Source of the DNA: Firmicutes bacterium CAG:341
GTDB taxonomy: Bacteria; Bacillota; Clostridia; Oscillospirales; Acutalibacteraceae
DNA: 32,838 nucleotides
Assembly (NCBI GenBank): GCA_000434995.1
Contig: FR895316.1
Coordinates: 11,891 to 44,728 of the forward strand
Direction: 5' to 3'
Position numbers and translations under genes: made by a program. Below the pieces are notes generated by a model. It was not told the DNA's origin. It saw only the letters and a list, made by a program, of their open reading frames with translations, and did not search any database. Below, in pieces: positions 15,956-22,975 of this stretch (positions are counted from its first letter, which is position 1; each line of letters starts with the position of its first letter).

Positions 15956-17977
15956 TTATAATCTTCCCTTCAAAACCTTAAGTACATTTGTATCTTCAAG
16001 GTTTGTTTTTGTTTTTACATCTATCATTTTAATACTGCCTTTGCGACTTATCAATCCCACTTCTTCAAATGCGGCAAGCGCATATTGAAGCTGGCCGAAT
16101 GTAACTTTCGGCGCAAGCTCAAAGTACAAATCATCCACAGTATATTTATATCCTTTTTTCGATTTTAAATATTTATATATATAAACACAAATATCCCTTT
16201 GCGGATAAAGCTGTGTTTTATTTTTTCTTCCGAGTTTAAAAAGGAGATAATCGTTTTTCTCCTCATAATATTTATCTATGTCAATTCCTGTTTTTCTCAC
16301 ATCTGCAATTTGAATTGAAATATATTCTCTGCCTTTAAATTCGTTTTTTGAAAGCTTGACAGCGAAATCAAGATTATCCCCTACTTCATATGGGAATTCA
16401 TCAAGAGTTGTTTTAAATTTAACCATATGCACTGCCTTGCCTTTTTTAACAGCGTCAATTTTAAGATGCTTGCCGTCACCTATTGCAGAAATATTGGTTA
16501 CCGTTAAATTATACAGCGCAAAAATCGGCTGTGTATTATCAGTTCCGTAAGGCTCTAATGATGATAAATTGTTAATCAAATCAAGCGTTAAATAAAACGG
16601 TGAAAGCTTGCAATCAATTTTAAGAGATTGCATTGGCATAACAGGATAATTTTTCTTTGCAAAATCATTTATCCTTTTTCTGAATGCAGCAATGTCCTTT
16701 ACATTTAAACCCATACCGGCAGCAAGCGGATGACCGCCAAAGTGATTTAGAATATCCGCACAACTTGATATTGCGTCAAATATATTAAACCCATCAACAC
16801 TTCGTGCCGAACCGGTAGCCTTTCCGTTTTCATCAATACCTATTACTATTGCAGGCTTGCCGTACATTTCTACAAGGTGGGATGCGCATATGCCGATAAC
16901 ACCTTTATGATAATTATGGCCCGCTACAACAATAACTCTGTCTGTTTGATAAGTTTTATCCTTTGAAATAATAGAGTAAATATCATTATCAATTTTTTCT
17001 TCAACTTCGTGGCGATGTGCATTTTCTTGATTTAACTTTAAAGCCGTTTTTTCGGCTTCTTCAATATCTTCGCAAACAAGAAGTTCAACTGCTTTGCTTG
17101 CATCATCCATTCTGCCTACCGCGTTAATTCGCGGGCAAATTTGAAAAGCAACATCAAGGGATGAAAAGTTTTCTGCTTTGGAATTGGTTATTTCTTTCAG
17201 CTTCGTTATGCCTATTTTTGAATTATCGTTTATAAGCTTTAATCCGGCTTTGACAAGAGTTCTGTTTTCATTTAAAAGCGGCACCATATCCCCTATTGTG
17301 CCGATAGCCACATAATCGGCAAAATATTCAACTAAATCTTCAACATCACCGTTATATAAAGCGCAGGCAAGTTTAAAAGCAACACCTACACCTGCAAAAT
17401 CACGAAACTCAAGTTCATTATCAATCCTATGCGGATTTATCACAGCTTCTGCCCTTGGCAAAGACTCACCGATTTGGTGGTGGTCTGTAACCACAAGCTC
17501 CATACCTTTTGAATAAATATATTCAGCCTCTTCAAGTGCTGAAATTCCGTTATCCACAGTTATGATTAAATCTGTTCCCGCTTGCTTAATTTTATCAATA
17601 GCGTTGAAATTCATACCGTATCCGTCAGTAATTCTGTTTGGAATATAGTAACTTACAAAACCGCCCAGAGAGCTTAAAAAGGTGTAAAGAAGTGCGGTTG
17701 AAGTAACACCGTCGCAGTCATAATCACCATAAATACAAATGCTTTCTCCGTTGTCAAGAGCGCGATTTATCCTTTCAACTGCCTTGTCCATATCTTTAAA
17801 TGAAAAAGGCGAAGAAAACCTGCACCCGTCGGATAAAAATTCCGAGACTGCAAGTTCATCATCAATCCCTCTTGAAACCAGCAAGAAAGCAACAAAAGCA
17901 TCAATATTCAGTTTTTCGCTCAAAGCAGATGCTTTGGCTTTATCTATTTCTGCATTTACCCACTTTTTATACGACAT
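15956..17977 (-). CDS. recJ: Single-stranded-DNA-specific 5'-3' exonuclease RecJ
   Basis: This 673-residue nuclease acts in recombination and repair. The DHH phosphoesterase motifs are visible: YGDYDCDGVTST (83-94), VDNG (141-144), VTDHHQIGE (DHH at 165-167) and NPHR. They are followed by the DHHA1 motif FGGHPLAAG (GGH at 414-416), an OB-like domain (about 460-560) and a C-terminal extension. It is shorter than Bacillus RecJ (about 786), mainly in the C-terminal part. Its ATG overlaps the hisE stop codon as TAATG, so its translation is probably coupled to the histidine genes. The rel gene follows directly. Confidence 0.95.
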   Translation of the reverse strand: MSYKKWVNAEIDKAKASALSEKLNIDAFVAFLLVSRGIDDELAVSEFLSDGCRFSSPFSFKDMDKAVERINRALDNGESICIYGDYDCDGVTSTALLYTFLSSLGGFVSYYIPNRITDGYGMNFNAIDKIKQAGTDLIITVDNGISALEEAEYIYSKGMELVVTDHHQIGESLPRAEAVINPHRIDNELEFRDFAGVGVAFKLACALYNGDVEDLVEYFADYVAIGTIGDMVPLLNENRTLVKAGLKLINDNSKIGITKLKEITNSKAENFSSLDVAFQICPRINAVGRMDDASKAVELLVCEDIEEAEKTALKLNQENAHRHEVEEKIDNDIYSIISKDKTYQTDRVIVVAGHNYHKGVIGICASHLVEMYGKPAIVIGIDENGKATGSARSVDGFNIFDAISSCADILNHFGGHPLAAGMGLNVKDIAAFRKRINDFAKKNYPVMPMQSLKIDCKLSPFYLTLDLINNLSSLEPYGTDNTQPIFALYNLTVTNISAIGDGKHLKIDAVKKGKAVHMVKFKTTLDEFPYEVGDNLDFAVKLSKNEFKGREYISIQIADVRKTGIDIDKYYEEKNDYLLFKLGRKNKTQLYPQRDICVYIYKYLKSKKGYKYTVDDLYFELAPKVTFGQLQYALAAFEEVGLISRKGSIKMIDVKTKTNLEDTNVLKVLKGRL

Positions 17978-18300
17978 TATGAATTCTTATCTACCACATG
18001 AAATTTTTTTAAATTGCCTGCTTTTTCTGCACGCTTTCTTAATTCTTCGTCAACATCATCGCAGGTTATGCCCTCATTAACCATCATAACGAGTGTGTGA
18101 TAAATAAGGTCGCAAATCTCACCTACTGTTTCTTCTTTCACTCCGTTTTTAGCGGCGATAACCATTTCTGTTGATTCCTCGCCTACTTTTTTGAGTATTT
18201 TATCAAGTCCTTTTTCAAAAAGATAGCAGGTATATGAACCCTCCTGCTGCGCATCTTTTCTTTCAAGGATAGTTTCATAATCATTTCTAATATAATCCAT
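17977..18300 (-). CDS. hisE: Phosphoribosyl-ATP pyrophosphatase
   Basis: This 107-residue enzyme carries out the second step of histidine synthesis, splitting pyrophosphate from phosphoribosyl-ATP. It shows the MazG-like magnesium motif KKVGEESTEMVIAAKN and the second motif GEICDLIYHTLVMM, both diagnostic of HisE. It is a separate gene rather than part of a HisIE fusion. A GGAG site precedes its ATG, which begins two bases after the hisI stop. Its stop codon overlaps the recJ start as TAATG. Confidence 0.95.
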   Translation of the reverse strand: MDYIRNDYETILERKDAQQEGSYTCYLFEKGLDKILKKVGEESTEMVIAAKNGVKEETVGEICDLIYHTLVMMVNEGITCDDVDEELRKRAEKAGNLKKFHVVDKNS

Positions 18301-18302
18301 TA

Positions 18303-18638
18303 TTATTCTCCGTTATTTTCAAGTTTAATTTCATTAAAAAAGCAAGAATGATTACCCGTATGGCAGGCCGCACCTGTTTGAATCACTTTAATAAGCAAGG
18401 TATCATCATCGCAGTCGCCGAAAATTGACACAATTTTTTGCAGGTGACCTGAAGTTGCGCCTTTATTCCAAAGTTCTTTTCTTGAACGCGACCAAAACCA
18501 AGTATACCCCGTTTCAAGAGTTTTTCGCATTGATTCGCGGTTCATATAAGCAAGCATAAGAACTTCACCCGTACTCTCCTCCTGCACTATCGCAGGAAGC
18601 AAGTCGCTTTTTTTAAAATATTTTTCTACATCAATCAT
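18303..18638 (-). CDS. hisI: Phosphoribosyl-AMP cyclohydrolase
   Basis: This 111-residue zinc enzyme performs the third step of histidine synthesis, opening the purine ring of phosphoribosyl-AMP. The family signature is clear: TWFWSRSRKELWNKGATSGHLQKI, the metal-binding FGDCDDDTLLIKV, and TGAACHTGNHSCFF with its two zinc cysteines. I chose the ATG at 18638 because GGAGG lies seven bases before it. The TTG at 18644 is too close to that site. The start overlaps the hisA stop codon as ATGA. Confidence 0.95.
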   Translation of the reverse strand: MIDVEKYFKKSDLLPAIVQEESTGEVLMLAYMNRESMRKTLETGYTWFWSRSRKELWNKGATSGHLQKIVSIFGDCDDDTLLIKVIQTGAACHTGNHSCFFNEIKLENNGE

Positions 18639-19348
18639 TTGCAAACCTCCAAAGCTTCCCTCAAATCAAGTGTACCCTGGTAAATACTCTTACCGCAAAT
18701 AGCACCATAAAGCTTTTTTTCGCGAAGTGACAATATATCAGAAATATTTGTTACACCGCCGGAGGCTGTAATATCGCAGGACACCGCATTATTTATTTCC
18801 ACAAGCTGTTCGATATTAGGCCCTGCGAGTGTACCGTCACGCGAAATATCGGTAAATATAATATTTTTAACACCGACATCTTCCATTCTTTTTGCAAGGT
18901 CGGTAAAATAAACATCACTTTTTTCAACCCAGCCTTCAGTTGCAACAAAGCCTGATTTTGCATCAATACCCACTGCAATTTTTGAGCCGAATTCCTTAAC
19001 CGCTTCTTTAACAAGTTCAGGATTTTTAAGTGCGACGGAACCTAAAATAATACGCGAAATTCCATTATTTATATAATAATCAATATCATTCATCGTTCTT
19101 ATTCCGCCGCCGAGTTCAACTTTAAGATTTGTATTTTTGGCAACTGAAATAAAAGTTTCGGCATTTACAGGCTCTTTTTTTAATGAACCGTCAAGGTCAA
19201 CCATATGTATCCATTCACAGCCGATTTTTTCAAATCCGAATGCAGTTTCAAGTGCGTCACCGGCAACCTGCTTGGCTGTTGAAAAATCACCTTTTAAAAG
19301 GCGTACCGGCTTTGAATCTATAATATCAATAGCAGGGAAAATAATCAT
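18635..19348 (-). CDS. hisA: ProFAR isomerase (phosphoribosylformimino-AICAR ribotide isomerase)
   Basis: This 237-residue (beta/alpha)8-barrel enzyme isomerises ProFAR to PRFAR, the fourth step of histidine synthesis. Asp8 in IIFPAIDII is one catalytic acid, and the second lies in KIAVGIDAKSGFVATEGW. LGGGIRTMNDI and TASGGVTNISD form the two phosphate-binding sites expected from the barrel's twofold symmetry. The ATG at 19348 follows AGGGGT by eight bases and begins one base after the hisB stop codon; an upstream in-frame start at 19390 lies inside hisB and is rejected. The usual neighbour hisF, its sister barrel, is not here. Confidence 0.95.
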   Translation of the reverse strand: MIIFPAIDIIDSKPVRLLKGDFSTAKQVAGDALETAFGFEKIGCEWIHMVDLDGSLKKEPVNAETFISVAKNTNLKVELGGGIRTMNDIDYYINNGISRIILGSVALKNPELVKEAVKEFGSKIAVGIDAKSGFVATEGWVEKSDVYFTDLAKRMEDVGVKNIIFTDISRDGTLAGPNIEQLVEINNAVSCDITASGGVTNISDILSLREKKLYGAICGKSIYQGTLDLREALEVCK

Positions 19349-19349
19349 A

Positions 19350-19928
19350 TTAAAGTACCCCTTTTGTAGATAACACAGCACCGTTTTCATTTTGCTTTAC
19401 AGCAACTTTGAGTGCGTGTGCGCAAGCTTTAAACATCGCTTCAATTTTATGATGTGAATTTGTACCGTAAGGCACATCAATATGAAGTGTGATACCTGCG
19501 TTAAAAGCAAAAGCTCTGAAAAATTCTTCAGTCATACAGGTTTCATAATCACCGCATTTTTCCTGCTCAAATATGGCATTAAACACAAGAAAAGGTCTGT
19601 TAGAAATATCAAGTACACAATTTGCCAAGGCTTCATCCATAGGAATTGAAAATGCACCGTAGCGTTCAATACCACTCTTATCCCCAAGTGCTTCATTAAA
19701 CGCCTTGCCAAGTGCAATACCCGTATCCTCAACTGTATGGTGGGTATCAACATTCAAGTCGCCGTTAACTTCAACCTTTAATCCAAAACCGCCGTGAACA
19801 CCGAAAGCTACAAGCATATGGTCAAAAAAGCCTATACCTGTTGATACTTCAACATCTCCACCGTCAAGGCAAAGGTCAATTTTAATTTGTGTTTCCTTTG
19901 TATTTCTTTCAATTCGAGCTTTTCTCAT
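19350..19928 (-). CDS. hisB: Imidazoleglycerol-phosphate dehydratase
   Basis: This 192-residue manganese enzyme dehydrates imidazoleglycerol phosphate, the sixth step of histidine synthesis. The metal-ligand motifs are present in both halves: GFFDHMLVAFGVHGGF, NVDTHHTVEDTGIALG, and NSHHKIEAMFKACAHAL. It is the single-domain form without the histidinol-phosphatase domain found in E. coli HisB. A GAGGT site precedes the ATG, 18 bases after the hisD stop codon. Confidence 0.96.
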   Translation of the reverse strand: MRKARIERNTKETQIKIDLCLDGGDVEVSTGIGFFDHMLVAFGVHGGFGLKVEVNGDLNVDTHHTVEDTGIALGKAFNEALGDKSGIERYGAFSIPMDEALANCVLDISNRPFLVFNAIFEQEKCGDYETCMTEEFFRAFAFNAGITLHIDVPYGTNSHHKIEAMFKACAHALKVAVKQNENGAVLSTKGVL

Positions 19929-19946
19929 ACTTATACCTCTTAAAAT

Positions 19947-21230
19947 TTATTCAAATCTGACTTTAATTGAATTTGCGTGTGCAGTAAGCCCCTCTGTATC
20001 AGCGAGCTTAACAATATCATTGTGTGCCTTTTTAAGTTCATCTTCAGTATAATAAATGAATGAACTTTTCTTAACAAAACTGTCAACAGAGAGTGGAGAA
20101 AAAAATCTGGCAGTACCGCTTGTCGGAAGAACATGGTTTGGACCTGCAAAATAATCGCCGAGCGGTTCAGGCGAGAAATTGCCGAGAAATACACTGCCTG
20201 CATTATCAAGCCTGCCGATATATTTAAGCGGCTCTTCAACGCACATTTCAAGATGTTCAGGCGCAAGTTCATTTGCAAAATCAATAGCTTGGTCAAGATT
20301 TTCACAAACAATGATTTCACCGTAATCATTAAGTGATTTTTCGATGATTTCCTGCCTTTCAAGATATTTAATCTGCCTGTCAATTTCCCTTGCGGTAGCG
20401 CGTGCAAGTTCTGCCGAAGTTGTTAAAAGAATTGCAGAAGCCCTTACATCATGTTCAGCCTGGCTCATAAGGTCGGCGGCAAGGAAAGAAGCTTTGGCAC
20501 TTTTATCCGCCACAATAAGAATTTCACTCGGGCCTGCAATCATATCAATATCAACAACACCGTAAAGAAGCTTTTTAGCAGTTGCAACAAAAATATTACC
20601 AGGGCCTACAATTTTATCAACTTTAGGTATTTTTTCAGTACCGAATGCCAAAGCGGCAACAGCCTGTGCCCCGCCTACAAGGAATACCCTATCAACACCG
20701 GCAACTGCGGCAGCGGCCATAATATCAGGATTAGGGTTACCGTCTTTTCCGGGAGGGGTAACCATAATAATTTCCTTAACACCTGCAATTTTAGCAGGAA
20801 TTGCATTCATCAAAACAGATGAAGGATAAGCGGCAGTACCGCCCGGAACATAAATACCTACTCTGTGAAGTCCGCGAATTCGCTGGCCCATAATGACACC
20901 GTTTTCCTTGGTAGTCATCCAAGACTGCTGTGCCTGGCGCAAATGAAAATCATAAATATTATTTTTAGCCTTAATTATTGCATTTTTAAAATCTTCATCA
21001 ACGCAGTCAAGGTAAGAATTAAGTTCATCCTTTTCAATAACAGTTTTACGCGGCACAATTCCATCAAATCTGGCGGTGAATTCCCTTACGGCTTCATCGC
21101 CCTGTTCCTTGACCGAATTTATAATTGTAGTTACGGCTTCAACGATTTTTTCATCTGTTTCGCCTGAACGCTTTTTCAGGTTTTCGATAAGTTCATACTC
21201 GTTTTTACCGTTTGCTTTTGTAATATTCAT
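19947..21230 (-). CDS. hisD: Histidinol dehydrogenase
   Basis: This 427-residue zinc enzyme oxidises L-histidinol to histidine in two NAD-dependent steps. Visible motifs are GPGNIFVATAKKLLYG (nucleotide region), the zinc-binding SQAEHDVRA, NELAPEHLE with the catalytic glutamate and histidine, and GPNHVLPTSGTARFFSPLSV. Length is standard. I chose the ATG at 21230, which follows GAGGT by seven bases. The in-frame TTG at 21251 lies before that site and overlaps the end of hisZG. It is the second gene of the operon. Confidence 0.96.
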   Translation of the reverse strand: MNITKANGKNEYELIENLKKRSGETDEKIVEAVTTIINSVKEQGDEAVREFTARFDGIVPRKTVIEKDELNSYLDCVDEDFKNAIIKAKNNIYDFHLRQAQQSWMTTKENGVIMGQRIRGLHRVGIYVPGGTAAYPSSVLMNAIPAKIAGVKEIIMVTPPGKDGNPNPDIMAAAAVAGVDRVFLVGGAQAVAALAFGTEKIPKVDKIVGPGNIFVATAKKLLYGVVDIDMIAGPSEILIVADKSAKASFLAADLMSQAEHDVRASAILLTTSAELARATAREIDRQIKYLERQEIIEKSLNDYGEIIVCENLDQAIDFANELAPEHLEMCVEEPLKYIGRLDNAGSVFLGNFSPEPLGDYFAGPNHVLPTSGTARFFSPLSVDSFVKKSSFIYYTEDELKKAHNDIVKLADTEGLTAHANSIKVRFE

Positions 21231-21247
21231 TGCCTTTACCTCTTTTA

Positions 21248-22861
21248 TCAAACTTTAGATGCAAGCTCTAAATCGTTTAAAAATTCTTCAATTTCTTTTT
21301 TACGAAGCTTCATTGATGCCATGTTTACTATAACTCGTGCTGAAATCGGCATAATTGTATCAACTACTTCAAGTCCGTTTTCTTTAAGGGTTGAGCCTGT
21401 TTCAACAATATCTACAATACCGTCTGCAAGGCCAAGCAACGGAGCAAGCTCAACACTACCCTCAATTTTAATAATATCAACATCCATACCCTTTGATTGA
21501 AAATATGCCTTTGCAACCTTTGGATATTTACTTGCAACAACTTTTCTGCGGTAGCCGGAGAAAAAGTCTGTACCCTTTGGGCAAGCAAGGGCAAATCGGC
21601 ATTTGCCGATATTAAGGTCAATAACTTCATAAAATGAATTGCCATGCTCAACAATGGTATCCTTACCTACAACACCAATATCACACACCCCGTGTTCAAC
21701 ATAAGTAATTACATCAGGTGCTTTGGAAAGAACCGCTTCAAAATCACCGACAGGGAGAATTAAACGCCTGCCCTTATTTTCAAGTTCTGTTGTATCAAGT
21801 CCCATTTTTTGAAAAAGAGATATTGATGATTTTTCAAGCCTACCTTTAGTTAAAGCAATACGAATAGGTCGGTCAACATTTATTTCTTCACGCATTACAT
21901 CGCAAAGTGCATTTACATTAACACCAAATCCTATTGCAGGGGCATCAAGTCCGAATTCACCGAGAAGATTATCGTACCTGCCGCCCGAAACGATTGTTAA
22001 GCCGCTACCCTCCGCATATCCGCGAAAGATAACGCCGGTGTAATAATTACTTCTGTTTACCAAACCCAAGTCAATAGTAATATTATCACCAAGTCCCATA
22101 TCGCAAAGCTTTTCATAAACACTTCTTAAATAATCAAGTGCTTCATTCGATTTTTCATCATTATATAGCTTTTTAGCTTCATTGATAACACTTACATCAC
22201 CAAAAAGACGAGGCAGTTTTTTAATAACATCAGCCTCTTTACTGTCAGGAAATTTAGCAAGCATATCACCAAGTGCGGCATAGTTTTTACCCTCAATAAG
22301 CTTGCATATATCAGCCTTTTGCGTTGCCGTAATATTCATTTTATTAAGGATTGATTTAAAGAAACCTGCGTGGCAAAGTTCAAGCTTAAATGACGCTACA
22401 TTATTTCTTTTCAAAGCTTCATAAGCCATTGAAATAACTTCAATATCAGCGTCAATACTTCCATCACCGATAAATTCAATACCGCTTTGCTCCGTTTCAT
22501 CTGCTCTGCCTGCAAGGCTTTTATTACGAACATATACATTTTGGTTATAATAAAGCTTTACCGGAAAATCTTCCTTTGAAAGGCGGGTAGCAACAAGGCG
22601 GGCAATAGGTGCTGTATTATCAGGGCGAAGTACCGTGGTTCTGCCCAAAGAATCGGAAAGCTTGTACATTTCTTCAGCTTCAATACCCAAGTCATTTTCA
22701 CTGAATACATCAAAAAATTCGACTGTCGGAGTCATAACCTTGCGATAATTATATTCTTTAAACAAAGCTGAAAGAATGGATTCAACATTTCTTCTGTCAT
22801 CACATTCCTCAAATAACAAATCTCTTGTTCCCTGCGGAATAAGCTTTGAATATCTTTTCAT
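21248..22861 (-). CDS. hisZG: Fused ATP phosphoribosyltransferase, regulatory HisZ plus catalytic short-form HisG
   Basis: One uninterrupted frame of 537 residues encodes both subunits of the first enzyme of histidine synthesis. Residues 1 to about 325 are HisZ, a paralogue of histidyl-tRNA synthetase: LIPQGTRDLLFEE, TTVLRPDNTAPIARL, and RGYAEGSGLTIVSGGRYDNLLGEFG. Residues about 331-537 are short-form HisG: RIALTKGRLEKSSISLFQKMGL, DIGVVGKDTI, and the PRPP-binding run from Glu467 through TGSTLKENG. The two are normally separate genes that form a hetero-octamer, in which HisZ gives feedback inhibition by histidine. The linker is only a few residues. AGGAGA precedes the ATG, and a promoter with an operator-like palindrome lies upstream. 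Confidence 0.95.
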   Translation of the reverse strand: MKRYSKLIPQGTRDLLFEECDDRRNVESILSALFKEYNYRKVMTPTVEFFDVFSENDLGIEAEEMYKLSDSLGRTTVLRPDNTAPIARLVATRLSKEDFPVKLYYNQNVYVRNKSLAGRADETEQSGIEFIGDGSIDADIEVISMAYEALKRNNVASFKLELCHAGFFKSILNKMNITATQKADICKLIEGKNYAALGDMLAKFPDSKEADVIKKLPRLFGDVSVINEAKKLYNDEKSNEALDYLRSVYEKLCDMGLGDNITIDLGLVNRSNYYTGVIFRGYAEGSGLTIVSGGRYDNLLGEFGLDAPAIGFGVNVNALCDVMREEINVDRPIRIALTKGRLEKSSISLFQKMGLDTTELENKGRRLILPVGDFEAVLSKAPDVITYVEHGVCDIGVVGKDTIVEHGNSFYEVIDLNIGKCRFALACPKGTDFFSGYRRKVVASKYPKVAKAYFQSKGMDVDIIKIEGSVELAPLLGLADGIVDIVETGSTLKENGLEVVDTIMPISARVIVNMASMKLRKKEIEEFLNDLELASKV

Positions 22862-22882
22862 AACAATAAATCTCCTGTCACT

Positions 22883-22926
22883 TTAGCGTAGTAGAGTGTT
22901 AATATGCTAACATACTACAACGCTAA
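22883..22926. promoter_or_regulatory. Operator-like 44-bp imperfect palindrome upstream of hisZG
   Basis: Arms TTAGCGTAGTAGAGTGTTA (22883-22901) and TAACATACTACAACGCTAA (22908-22926) match at 16 of 19 positions around a 6-base centre. The palindrome covers the -10 box and spacer of the hisZG promoter, with its centre on the -10 box. Because the predicted transcript starts within the left arm, an RNA hairpin is unlikely. A dimeric or tetrameric DNA-binding repressor fits better. A TrpR-family regulator (HisR/YerC type), proposed for histidine genes in Firmicutes, is a candidate by inference only. Confidence 0.7.
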
Positions 22927-22932
22927 TGTCAA
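22904..22932 (-). promoter_or_regulatory. Sigma-A-type promoter for the histidine operon
   Basis: On the minus strand a perfect TTGACA (22932-22927) is followed after 17 bases by TAGCAT (22909-22904), with a TG dinucleotide one base before it (extended -10). Transcription would start near 22897, giving a leader of about 36 bases with AGGAGA nine bases before the ATG. The leader is too short for a T-box or a peptide attenuator. Confidence 0.75.
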
Positions 22933-22975
22933 GATTTTTTAAACATTTTCTATATTTATTACATTAAAACACATT

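Noticed and set aside
21870..21890. HisZ-HisG junction as an artefact of two overlapping genes
   Set aside because: Both domains are in the same frame without a stop, and I noticed no obvious ribosome-binding site or start codon at the HisG part.
22883..22926. The palindrome read as a polC terminator
   Set aside because: It is not followed by a run of T on the minus strand but by a ribosome-binding site and the hisZG start, and it overlaps promoter boxes. No other convincing terminator follows polC.
22862..22975. T-box leader or histidine attenuator before hisZG
   Set aside because: The predicted leader is only about 36 bases, with no T-box sequence, no specifier loop and no run of histidine codons.
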